Notes under the pieces: generated by a model
The model's database searches: none
What the model saw: the letters and a program-made list of their open reading frames with translations, nothing else
What the model was told of the DNA's origin: nothing
Part shown: positions 35,223-43,588 of the stretch, in pieces
Numbering within the stretch: the stretch's first letter is position 1
How the letters are laid out: every line of letters starts with the position of its first letter
Source of the DNA: Treponema sp.
GTDB taxonomy: Bacteria > Spirochaetota > Spirochaetia > Treponematales > Treponemataceae
Length of the DNA: 64,000 nucleotides
Assembly (NCBI GenBank): GCA_016293915.1
Contig: JAEDCY010000001.1
Location: 1 to 64,000, forward strand
Direction: 5' to 3'
Translations under genes and position numbers: made by a program

Positions 35223-36745
35223 TGAAAAAAATTGCTTTTCTGCTTTCGATTATTCTACTTGCATTTCCACTTGCATCTGAGTCATATATAATTAAAGGTT
35301 TTGTATTTAATATAGAAGCTGCAGGATTAAAAATTCTTGGCAAAACAAGGCAGGATGCTATATTAAAAGAATATCCGATTGATAGAAAAAAAGTATTTTC
35401 ATCTTCTGAAGAACTTGAACAATATATTGATGATTATAAAATTAAACTTGAAAGTTCCAGAACATTCGAATCAATTTTAATTACTCATGAAATCACAACT
35501 TCTGATGAAAATGATACAAATGATGTTTATCTGAAAATTGATTTAAAAGATTCACATCATATGCTTGCAATGCCATACCCAAGTTACAGTTCAAGCAATG
35601 GACTTTCACTTACTCTCAAGGCTAAAGATACAAACTTTCTTGGAACTTTAAGTCCTATGACTGCTGATATCAAACTTAAATTAAAAGATGGTGATATAAC
35701 ACCTAGTTTTTTTATCAGCTATAACTACCCTTTCAAAATAAAACCGTTCGATGTAGTTTTTATAAATGAATATGAATTAGGATATACAGTCAGTGATGTT
35801 TTAGCAGGTTTTAACTGGAAAACTAAAACAGGATTTACCGTATCACTTCCTTTAGATAAAATCACCTTAATTGCAGGCTTTACACAACTTACGACAGGAA
35901 ATCTTTTACTCAAAGTATATAATGATTATCCTTATTTTACAGAAAATTTCTATGTATCATCACCTATTACGATTACCGAATTATCAAATTACACACCTTT
36001 AGTTTATACTCCTACTGTTACTTATAACTGGAACTGGGATTTTAATGGTATAAATATAGAAGATGATGGAATATCTAGTCCAGAAGTAATTTTTTCTCAT
36101 TCACTTACAAATTCTAAATTAGTTTGGAAAAATCATTTTAGAACCGGTTACAGTATAAATCTTACAAATTCTTTCACATATAATCTGCAAAGAAATGATT
36201 TTATACCTTTTGTTTCATTTGAAGCAAAAGGCTACTGGAACTACAAAGCAAATGAACAGGATTACTGGGATCGTTATGGTATTTGTGCAGATTTTTATAC
36301 TTTTGCCTATTTTGATCTTCCAATCAACAAATATACTTATGGTATTGCAATCGGAGAGCGCTTAAGAGGTATTAAAGATACTGAATTTTTTGGTAACACA
36401 AGACCATTATCTACAACTTCTGCAGCAATCATGTTCAGCATAGATCTTCCTCATCATATATTTACAACTACTTTCAAAAAAGAAATTCTCAATTTTTCAC
36501 TTCAATTCTCACCATTCTTTGATATGGCACTCGTATATGATCGTGTTCAGGACCGACTTTTTTATCCTCAAGATGGATATTATTGTGCAGGCCTTGAAAT
36601 ACTTGTATATCCTCTAAAATGGTCAAGTATTACAATCAGAGGAAGTTTAGGAATTGATTTAAAAAATGCAGTAAAATCGCATAACTTCCTTGAAGCAATT
36701 TCAAGTAATAAAGAAATATTTATTGGAATAGGCTTACAGTATTAA
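35222..36745 (+). CDS. Omp85-like outer-membrane protein with one POTRA-like domain
   Basis: A 507-residue protein with a signal peptide (MKKIAFLLSIILLAFPLASES). Residues about 20-110 look like a single POTRA-type domain, and the rest is strand-rich and ends with GIGLQY, a typical barrel terminus. The final strands (GYYCAGLEILVYPLKWSSIT) resemble the surface-antigen barrel of BamA/TamA relatives. It is shorter than BamA. The ATG overlaps the stop of the WbaP-like gene, so it may help export or assemble the glycan, which is inference. It could also be an unrelated barrel. Confidence 0.55.
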   Translation: MKKIAFLLSIILLAFPLASESYIIKGFVFNIEAAGLKILGKTRQDAILKEYPIDRKKVFSSSEELEQYIDDYKIKLESSRTFESILITHEITTSDENDTNDVYLKIDLKDSHHMLAMPYPSYSSSNGLSLTLKAKDTNFLGTLSPMTADIKLKLKDGDITPSFFISYNYPFKIKPFDVVFINEYELGYTVSDVLAGFNWKTKTGFTVSLPLDKITLIAGFTQLTTGNLLLKVYNDYPYFTENFYVSSPITITELSNYTPLVYTPTVTYNWNWDFNGINIEDDGISSPEVIFSHSLTNSKLVWKNHFRTGYSINLTNSFTYNLQRNDFIPFVSFEAKGYWNYKANEQDYWDRYGICADFYTFAYFDLPINKYTYGIAIGERLRGIKDTEFFGNTRPLSTTSAAIMFSIDLPHHIFTTTFKKEILNFSLQFSPFFDMALVYDRVQDRLFYPQDGYYCAGLEILVYPLKWSSITIRGSLGIDLKNAVKSHNFLEAISSNKEIFIGIGLQY

Positions 36746-36749
36746 ACTT

Positions 36750-37847
36750 TTAATTACCCATGTTTTCGAGTTGAAGGACAGCATCACGCTGCCAGTAAAC
36801 TTCCGGAGTATAACGAGCAATTACTCTTAAAAGTGCTTTTGAGAAATTGTTACTTCCTTTTTCTGCAGCATATTTTGCAAGAATGTTAAAACTTTTCCAT
36901 GCTGAAATTCTGCTTCCCCACTCAATAACATCATCATACATAGATGCTTCCTGAAAAAATGAAGCGAGACCTTCATATTCGTATGTAGAATTTCTTGAAG
37001 TAATTATTTCAATTATTCGCGTAAAACTTGTTATTGCAGCAAGACAAGAAAAATCTAGTGCTTTATCAAGTTTTTTAGCATTATAATAGTATTCTGCCAG
37101 CTGATTATATGCATTAATTGAATTATATGAATCTGCTCTATACAAATTAAAGAATTTTTCCATTGAATCATTTTTATTATTAGAGATTGTTCCAGTCATT
37201 GCTCGTTTTAATGCAGAATCTTTATAATTAATATCTTCAGAAAGAATATTTAATAATCTTATTTCCATTTTTGGAAAGTCACCTTCCAGACGGCTGATAT
37301 CTGCGAGCATATAAAGTATTTCATATTTTTCATCTGGAATATCAAGAACATCTGCTTTATCTAAAGCCATAAGATAGTATTCTTCTGCAAATTGATATTC
37401 ACCTTCAAGTTTATAAATATCCCCAATGAGTTTATGAGCTTCTGGAAATGCTGTAGAATTTTCAAGATAGATAAGAAGATTAGTTATTGAATCCTCAAAA
37501 TAATCTTTACCTTTCTTTTTTAAGTAATAATTAATTATTCCTGCAGTTTCATATTCTTTTCGATTTTCCAGAACTGCCAAAACAGGTTCAAATCTGTCTC
37601 CTGCTGCCTGTACTCTTTTAGCGGAAAGTGAGTTTTTAACTGTATTAATCTGATTTTCTATTCTCTGTCTGCGATATAAAATTGCATCTTCAGAATATTT
37701 GAGAGCCTTACCATAATCTTGAGCATCCATTGCTTCTATGGCATTTCTATAGGCAACAACACTTTCATCAGTTTTTTTATTTTTTTCTGCAGCAAAAAGA
37801 CTTAAGCAAATTGAAAATAAAATAAAAATAAATAGAATTTTCTTCAT
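36750..37847 (-). CDS. Exported TPR-like repeat protein
   Basis: A 365-residue protein with a signal peptide (MKKILFIFILFSICLSLFAA) and helical pairs with TPR spacing, such as AYRNAIEAMDAQDYGKALKY and EYQFAEEYYLMALDKADVL. It is probably a periplasmic scaffold. It lies nine bases after ispG on the same strand, an arrangement I recall next to gcpE/ispG in other treponemes. No ribosome site is obvious. Function unknown. Confidence 0.72.
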   Translation of the reverse strand: MKKILFIFILFSICLSLFAAEKNKKTDESVVAYRNAIEAMDAQDYGKALKYSEDAILYRRQRIENQINTVKNSLSAKRVQAAGDRFEPVLAVLENRKEYETAGIINYYLKKKGKDYFEDSITNLLIYLENSTAFPEAHKLIGDIYKLEGEYQFAEEYYLMALDKADVLDIPDEKYEILYMLADISRLEGDFPKMEIRLLNILSEDINYKDSALKRAMTGTISNNKNDSMEKFFNLYRADSYNSINAYNQLAEYYYNAKKLDKALDFSCLAAITSFTRIIEIITSRNSTYEYEGLASFFQEASMYDDVIEWGSRISAWKSFNILAKYAAEKGSNNFSKALLRVIARYTPEVYWQRDAVLQLENMGN

Positions 37848-37856
37848 ATATTTTTG

Positions 37857-38945
37857 TTACAGAGTTTTTAACTCTTCCTCAAATACTTTATCGGCATCTT
37901 TTGCATCTATCGTTCGTACTATTTTGCCTTTTTTGAAAATTATTGCTTTATCATTTGTTCCTGCAATTCCAAGATCAGCATGACGTCCTTCTCCAGGTCC
38001 ATTTACTACACACCCCATAACTGCAACTGTTATATCCTTATTCATTGCAAGAAGACGGTTTTGCCAGCGGTCAACAAAAGCATGAACATCAAAACCAATT
38101 CGTCCACATCGAGGACAGCTAACAAGTTTTACTCCTCCAGATCGTTTCCCACATTCCTTAAGAATGTTGATTCCAGCAACAACTTCGTTTTCCGGAGAGG
38201 AAGAAAGACTAACTCTAATTGTATCTCCAATTCCTTCATTGAGAAGTGTTGAAAATGCAATGCTTGATTTCACAATCCCACCAATAAGGGGGCCTGCTTC
38301 TGTAACCCCCAGATGAAGCGGATTACTATATTTCTGAGCATAAAAGCGATTACACTGTATAGTTTCGTTAACATCTGAAGACTTCATACTAACTACATAC
38401 TGATCAAATTTCAGATCTTCAAATATTTCTGCCTCACGGGCTGCTGTTTCACAGAGTCCCTGAGCTCGTGTAATTGAACCTGAAGCTATCTGCTCCTGCA
38501 AGTCTTTTGGAAGACTGCCACTGTTTATTCCTATTCTGATTGCGACACCATTTTCACGACAAGCCTCGACTACAGTACGGATGTTTTCAAGAGAACCAAT
38601 ATTTCCTGGGTTTATACGAATAGCAGCAACATTTCCTTTAAGACATTCTAATGCAAGTTTATAATCAAAATGAATATCTGCTACAAGAGGCATAGAAGAA
38701 CGTTCAGCGAGAAGACAAAGTCCCTGGGCACTGGCAACATCAGGTACTGCAAAACGAACAATATCGCAGCCAATCATGCTCAATTCATTGAGTTCGCGTA
38801 GAATTCTGTCCAGCTTCTCATTATCTGTGGCGAGGTCTGTAATCCCCTCCTTCCACATAGTCTGTACCGAAACAGGATTTCCGCCACCAATCGCAATACT
38901 TTTAGTTATTCCCTTTCCGCCAAGATAAACAGTTTTTGTTGTCAT
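37857..38945 (-). CDS. ispG: 4-hydroxy-3-methylbut-2-enyl diphosphate synthase
   Basis: A 362-residue iron-sulfur enzyme of the MEP isoprenoid pathway. The [4Fe-4S] ligands are visible as SCPRCGR (Cys277, Cys280) and MGCVVNGPGE (Cys312, Glu319). Substrate-binding segments such as ADIHFDYKLA and RINPGNIG are present. The length fits the two-domain bacterial form. No ribosome site precedes the ATG and TATACT ends six bases upstream, again suggesting a leaderless mRNA. Confidence 0.96.
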   Translation of the reverse strand: MTTKTVYLGGKGITKSIAIGGGNPVSVQTMWKEGITDLATDNEKLDRILRELNELSMIGCDIVRFAVPDVASAQGLCLLAERSSMPLVADIHFDYKLALECLKGNVAAIRINPGNIGSLENIRTVVEACRENGVAIRIGINSGSLPKDLQEQIASGSITRAQGLCETAAREAEIFEDLKFDQYVVSMKSSDVNETIQCNRFYAQKYSNPLHLGVTEAGPLIGGIVKSSIAFSTLLNEGIGDTIRVSLSSSPENEVVAGINILKECGKRSGGVKLVSCPRCGRIGFDVHAFVDRWQNRLLAMNKDITVAVMGCVVNGPGEGRHADLGIAGTNDKAIIFKKGKIVRTIDAKDADKVFEEELKTL

Positions 38946-38951
38946 AATATT

Positions 38952-38957
38952 AGTATA
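38952..38957 (-). promoter_or_regulatory. Candidate -10 box of ispG
   Basis: On the minus strand TATACT lies six bases before the ispG ATG. No good -35 hexamer is seen 16-18 bases further upstream, so this is weaker than the other leaderless promoters. Confidence 0.45.
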
Positions 38958-38980
38958 TCATTTAAATTAAAAGAGTACAT

Positions 38981-39142
38981 GCCTAAAACAAAAAAAATCT
39001 GCGGGTCCCAGCGACGGCAAAACTAAAAAAGCAATCTCCCAGGGGCCCATGCTTCTCGATTTTGCTTCGCAAAATCTTGTCGCAACCCTGGGGCCCTCTT
39101 TTTTATTTTGCCTGCGTCCCACAGATTTTTTTTGTTTTAGGC
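38981..39142. repeat. 162-bp long palindromic element (family D)
   Basis: Perfect 21-bp terminal inverted repeats (starting GCCTAAAACAAAAAAAATC, ending in its complement) enclose an imperfect long stem. Further pairs include CCCAGGG/CCCTGGG, and the apical hairpin is GATTTTGC-TTC-GCAAAATC (39058-39076), the same module as in family B. It fills the gap between the atpK stop and the ispG promoter. Its T-runs could also end the V-ATPase transcript. Confidence 0.85.
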
Positions 39143-39169
39143 AAAAATTAGTTTATCTATATACTAATC

Positions 39170-39607
39170 TTATGCGATGAGTGAGAATACCATTGCGAAG
39201 AGCGCAACTGATTCACAAAGACCAACTACCATGATGTACTGAGCAAAACCTTTTCCTGTTTCACCAAGAGCATCAGAAGCTGCAGCACCTGCTTTTCCCT
39301 GTGCAATAGCAGAAAAACACATGGCCAAACCAGATGCAATACCAAGACCAAGAGCAAATCCAGGTGTCATTTCACCAGACATTACCTTTGGTTTCATCGC
39401 AATATTCATCAAAAGGAAGCCGTAAATTGTCTGTGTCAAAGGTGCACCAGCAAATACAGTTAAAATGAATGGAGCAGGCTTGTTATTGATATAACAACGT
39501 TTCCAAGCTCCGATTGCTCCCTGTCCGGCAATTCCAATTCCAATTGCTGAACCGATAGCAGCAATACCCATACAAACAGCAGCACCAATGTAACCCCAAA
39601 GTTCCAT
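39170..39607 (-). CDS. atpK: V-type ATPase subunit K (rotor ring)
   Basis: A 145-residue double-hairpin (four TM) rotor subunit that carries the coupling ion. The single carboxylate is Glu132 in helix 4 (LCESVAL). Thr58, Gln59 and Tyr62 (APLTQTIYGF) and Gln103 line up with the sodium-coordinating residues I recall for Enterococcus hirae NtpK, so a sodium-translocating enzyme is plausible. AAGGAG precedes the ATG. It is the last gene of the V-ATPase operon, after a family A repeat. Confidence 0.94.
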   Translation of the reverse strand: MELWGYIGAAVCMGIAAIGSAIGIGIAGQGAIGAWKRCYINNKPAPFILTVFAGAPLTQTIYGFLLMNIAMKPKVMSGEMTPGFALGLGIASGLAMCFSAIAQGKAGAAASDALGETGKGFAQYIMVVGLCESVALFAMVFSLIA

Positions 39608-39653
39608 AATTATTCTCCTTATATAAACCGATTCAACGGTTGTTTAATTTTTT

Positions 39654-39713
39654 GTCATGCTGAACTTATTTCAGCATTTTTTTCCATAGATCCTGAAACA
39701 AGTTCAGGATGAC
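39654..39713. repeat. GTCAT...ATGAC twin-hairpin repeat (family A) inside the V-ATPase operon
   Basis: Left hairpin GCTGAA-CTTAT-TTCAGC and right hairpin CCTGAA-ACAAG-TTCAGG, bounded by GTCAT/ATGAC. It lies between atpI and atpK, where a transcript hairpin could affect the relative level of subunit K. Confidence 0.9.
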
Positions 39714-39719
39714 TATGTA

Positions 39720-41651
39720 TTATTTATCATCAGCAAATGGCTGATACTTTACACCACTCCAGCTCATTCCAATGTGTGTACAGAATTCAAGAGTATTCAA
39801 TCGTACACCATGAACAATTACTGAAAGCACGTTCAAAATCATGTTCAGGCCATGACCGAACACAAGCAGAACGATTGCAGCTATGAATAATATTGCATGT
39901 CCTAAAATCGGACCAGCAAGCGTATTTACAGTATTTGAAATTGCCGCACCCGCAAGACCAACGGCCCACAGACGGATATAAGAAACAATATCACTAAATA
40001 CATTTACTACTCCAAGAAGAACAGAAATAATATTCTTACAACTTTCAAGAATAGAAGCAATTACATTACCTTCATAATTTGCAAAGATAAAACTCATTAC
40101 AAAACCTATGGCAATAAGACTTACTTCTATATAACCAACTGGAACAGAACCGATATATCCCAACATTGGGAATACCTGTCCATTTACAACCATTGCAAGT
40201 ACAACCCAGAACATACCAATCAACTGTAAAAGAGAACCCAAATCACCAATTGCCTTAAGCCCTTTTTTATCACTGATATTTCTGATTGCAGCTTTAATAT
40301 GAGCCACAGAAAGCTGTACAAGTGCAAGAGAAAAACAGAAAATCTGTAAATTCTGACTCTTTGTAAGTCCAATTGTATTATCAGAAATCCAAGGAACATT
40401 CCAAAGAGTATCTTCGTATGCACTTGAAATCCACGGTATAGAAAGCTTTACCAGCTGTTCTGGCAGCATTTCTACAGGGATTCCAAACCATGTACAGGTA
40501 ACTGCACCCCATACAACAGTGGCCAGAGATACAAGCAGGATTAATCCAAATGCAGCAGGAACTTTCTTTCCCGAAAGCTTTGTTTTAATCATCATTAGTA
40601 AAACAAATACTGCAACAAGAGCACCATACCCGCCATCTCCAAAAATCATCGCAAAGAAGATTGTAAAGAAGAGCAGGAACCAGCCTGAAATATCAAATTC
40701 ATGATAACCAGGAACTGTTCCAAGAAAGTCTGTAAGAGGATAAATCAAACTTACAAACTTGTTATTTTTGAGTTTTGTTGGAACTTCTGTGTCCTCATCC
40801 TCAGGATCTGCAAAAGCAACGGCCCATTTATTATCTGCACAGTAACGTTTGAATACTTCAATGTCTGCAGAAGGAAGGTATCCGCTGATCCATGCCAGAT
40901 CATTTTCTCTTCCATCATTTTCACAAGCCATTCCGGCATTAATATTTTCAAATTCAATGTCACTTTCAAGTGCCTTTTTGAAAGCTGTTACTGCAGGAAT
41001 AAACTTTGCTTTTTCTTCGTAGAAAGCCTGAATTTCATCAAGTTCTTTCTCATCTTTACGAATCTCTTTTTCAAGAAGACTTGTTGAAATACGTGGAAAT
41101 GGTACTTCAAAAGCTTCCGGAAGAAGTTTTTCAGGACGACCTTCATCTCCGTTTACAATTAAGAAACGGACTGTTTTTTTATCGTTATTTACAAGAATTG
41201 TCTGAATATCTTTGTCTACTAGATTATACTTGTCAGCATTGATTTCATACAATTTTAATGCAATACCCTTTTCTTTCAGGAATTCTAAATCCTCATTACT
41301 AACACTTCCCCACTGAGCAAAGCGGTCAAGTTCAGTAGTATCTGCAGAAATTTCTTCCATGAGTTGTTTCTTACGTTCACTTTTCTGAACAACTTCAGAA
41401 CAAAGTGCAATAACATCATCATTAGTAAGTTTTGGTGCATAGCCCTTTTTCTGTTTTGGCAATTTTATTTCGCCAAGAATAGATTCAGTGAGCATTGCAT
41501 TATTTGAATATTCCTTAAAGGCTGTAAGTTTTTCGCTTGCACCATCTATTTTTTCAAGATGTACAAGACCAATTTTTCTTAAAGCCTTAAGAGCCTCTTC
41601 TTTTTCCTTATTGAGAAGGACTACAGAGACTTTTTTCATTGGTTCAATCAT
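39720..41651 (-). CDS. atpI: V-type ATPase subunit I (membrane stator)
   Basis: A 643-residue a/I subunit. The N-terminal cytoplasmic half (about 1-300) is helical and coiled-coil rich and binds the peripheral stalk. The C-terminal half has seven or eight TM helices, including the conserved segment YIRLWAVGLAGA with the Arg needed for ion release from the rotor. It overlaps atpD by four bases (ATGA), so the two are translationally coupled. Confidence 0.94.
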   Translation of the reverse strand: MIEPMKKVSVVLLNKEKEEALKALRKIGLVHLEKIDGASEKLTAFKEYSNNAMLTESILGEIKLPKQKKGYAPKLTNDDVIALCSEVVQKSERKKQLMEEISADTTELDRFAQWGSVSNEDLEFLKEKGIALKLYEINADKYNLVDKDIQTILVNNDKKTVRFLIVNGDEGRPEKLLPEAFEVPFPRISTSLLEKEIRKDEKELDEIQAFYEEKAKFIPAVTAFKKALESDIEFENINAGMACENDGRENDLAWISGYLPSADIEVFKRYCADNKWAVAFADPEDEDTEVPTKLKNNKFVSLIYPLTDFLGTVPGYHEFDISGWFLLFFTIFFAMIFGDGGYGALVAVFVLLMMIKTKLSGKKVPAAFGLILLVSLATVVWGAVTCTWFGIPVEMLPEQLVKLSIPWISSAYEDTLWNVPWISDNTIGLTKSQNLQIFCFSLALVQLSVAHIKAAIRNISDKKGLKAIGDLGSLLQLIGMFWVVLAMVVNGQVFPMLGYIGSVPVGYIEVSLIAIGFVMSFIFANYEGNVIASILESCKNIISVLLGVVNVFSDIVSYIRLWAVGLAGAAISNTVNTLAGPILGHAILFIAAIVLLVFGHGLNMILNVLSVIVHGVRLNTLEFCTHIGMSWSGVKYQPFADDK

Positions 41652-42271
41652 TTGCCAGCCTCCTGTTCTTCATCAATTTTTGCCTGCAGCTTTTTCTTAG
41701 AAATCTTACTGCGTACTACGGCTGCAACCTGTTCATCACCAAGGTAAACGGTAATCTTTTTAATGTTTGCCTTAGTTTCAGGAATCTTAACCTTTTCGAA
41801 CAGATTTACACGCTGTGTTGTTGTGCGGAGCTCCTGACTAAGTAAGCGAACCTGCTCATCCAGAACCTCTGCTTCAAGATCGAGTGACAGAGCCTTTTCC
41901 ATGCGGTCTGCTGCCATATCAATCCACAGCGGAGTTTTATATAAATCGTAGTCACCACGGCCAAAGTCTGCGCCTTCATAAACCGGAATTGTTACACCTG
42001 CAATATTGCCTACACCCTTTTTGATGTTCTTTACAGTTACCATATCCGGAGTAAAGGCTTCACGCTCACCGAATACGGAAATCCACTGTTCAAACTCTTT
42101 TTCAAGGGCTACGCGGGCGGCTCGGACTTCCTTTGCCTTGGCATCTATAGTGCGGATTTCTGTCTGAAGCTGCTGTTTTTTGAGCATGAGGGTTGGAAGA
42201 TAGCGCTTGTACATTTTAAGCGCATCTTTCTGTACCTTGAGCTCATTTTTTGTCAGCTTGATTTTTGCCAT
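41648..42271 (-). CDS. atpD: V-type ATPase subunit D (central shaft)
   Basis: A 207-residue, almost wholly helical protein with the subunit D pattern: an N-terminal KIKLTKNELKVQKDALKMYK helix and a C-terminal coiled coil (LRTTTQRVNLFEKVKIPE), the part that turns inside the A3B3 head. AGGAG precedes the ATG. It lies nine bases after atpB. Confidence 0.93.
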   Translation of the reverse strand: MAKIKLTKNELKVQKDALKMYKRYLPTLMLKKQQLQTEIRTIDAKAKEVRAARVALEKEFEQWISVFGEREAFTPDMVTVKNIKKGVGNIAGVTIPVYEGADFGRGDYDLYKTPLWIDMAADRMEKALSLDLEAEVLDEQVRLLSQELRTTTQRVNLFEKVKIPETKANIKKITVYLGDEQVAAVVRSKISKKKLQAKIDEEQEAGK

Positions 42272-42280
42272 TCAGAACTC

Positions 42281-43588
42281 CTACTTCTTAGTCTTATTCT
42301 TAGGCCAGTATTCTTCAATAAGAGATGATTTAAGACCAGTTTCCTCAGGCTCGAAGCAGTCAGAAAGAATCTTCCATCCCAAATCCAGAGCATCTTCCAG
42401 AGAAATATTCTTTGAAAGGTCCATCATACCGTCTTCAAACATCTTTCCGTAAACAAGGAGCTTTTCATCCCATTTACTCATATTGAAACCCATTGATTTC
42501 TTTTCAAGGGTATCTTTGTAGTTTGAATAAAGACGAATCATACCATCCATAAGGGCACGGTGGTCGTTACGGGTAGATCCGTTTACGTTCTGCTTCAAAC
42601 GTGAAAGAGAACCGAACGGCTCAATACGTCCACCCTTAAGGTAGTACTGTCCTTCTGTAATGTATCCAGTGTTATCTGGAACCGGATGAGTAACGTCATC
42701 ACCAGGCATTGTTGTTACAGCAAGAATTGTTACAGAACCTGCACTATCAAAGTCTACGGCTTTTTCGTAGCGGGCTGCCAGCTGTGAGTACAAGTCTCCA
42801 GGGTAACCACGGTTAGAAGGAACCTGCTCCTGTGTAATGGCGATTTCTTTCATTGAGTCGGCAAAGTTTGTCATATCTGTAAGAAGAACCAGAACGTCTT
42901 TTCCCTTAAGGGCAAACTGTTCTGCAACTGCAAGTGAAAGGTCAGGAATCTTCTGACATTCTACGGTTGGGTCTGCGGCTGTATGCATGAACATTACAGT
43001 CTTGCTCAAAGAACCACCGTCTTCCAGTGTCTTCTTAAAATAGAGGTAGTCATCATACTTCAAACCCATACCACCAAGAACGATTACATCAACTTCTGCC
43101 TGCATGGCAATGCGGGCAAGCAGCTGGTTGTAAGGTTCACCAGAGATAGAGAAGATTGGAAGTTTCTGAGAAACTACCAGTGTATTAAACATATCAATCA
43201 TTGGAATACCGGTACGAATCATACGGCGGGCCATGATACGCTTTGAAGGGTTTACAGAAGGTCCTCCAATTGTAACGAGACAGTCTGTGAGGGCTGGTCC
43301 GTTATCGCGTGGCTGTGCTGAACCGTTAAAGATACGTCCAAGCAAATCGTCAGAGAAAGAAACTTCCATCTGATGTCCAAGGAACTTAATGTGGTCTCCG
43401 GTGGAAATACCGCGTCCGCCGGCAAATACCTGAAGACTTACCACATCACCTTCGATTTTATTTACTTCGGCAAGAGACTTACCAAAGCGTGTTTCAATTT
43501 CGGCAAGCTCACCGTATGCAACATTGTCTGCCTTTACGGTAATAACGCTTCCGACGATGGATTCAATCTTACTATATACTTTGTTCAT
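42281..43588 (-). CDS. atpB: V-type ATPase subunit B
   Basis: A 435-residue non-catalytic head subunit with the typical PIDMFNTLVVSQKLPIFSIS region. It lacks a Walker A loop but retains the conserved segments ALKGKDVLVLLTDMTNFADS and PGDLYSQLAARYEKA. The start overlaps the atpA stop by one base. It forms the A3B3 head with AtpA. Confidence 0.96.
   Translation of the reverse strand: MNKVYSKIESIVGSVITVKADNVAYGELAEIETRFGKSLAEVNKIEGDVVSLQVFAGGRGISTGDHIKFLGHQMEVSFSDDLLGRIFNGSAQPRDNGPALTDCLVTIGGPSVNPSKRIMARRMIRTGIPMIDMFNTLVVSQKLPIFSISGEPYNQLLARIAMQAEVDVIVLGGMGLKYDDYLYFKKTLEDGGSLSKTVMFMHTAADPTVECQKIPDLSLAVAEQFALKGKDVLVLLTDMTNFADSMKEIAITQEQVPSNRGYPGDLYSQLAARYEKAVDFDSAGSVTILAVTTMPGDDVTHPVPDNTGYITEGQYYLKGGRIEPFGSLSRLKQNVNGSTRNDHRALMDGMIRLYSNYKDTLEKKSMGFNMSKWDEKLLVYGKMFEDGMMDLSKNISLEDALDLGWKILSDCFEPEETGLKSSLIEEYWPKNKTKK

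Noticed and set aside
40701..41087. A 128-residue open frame opposite atpI
   Set aside because: A shadow of the coding strand, with runs of Phe, Cys and Lys and no start signal.
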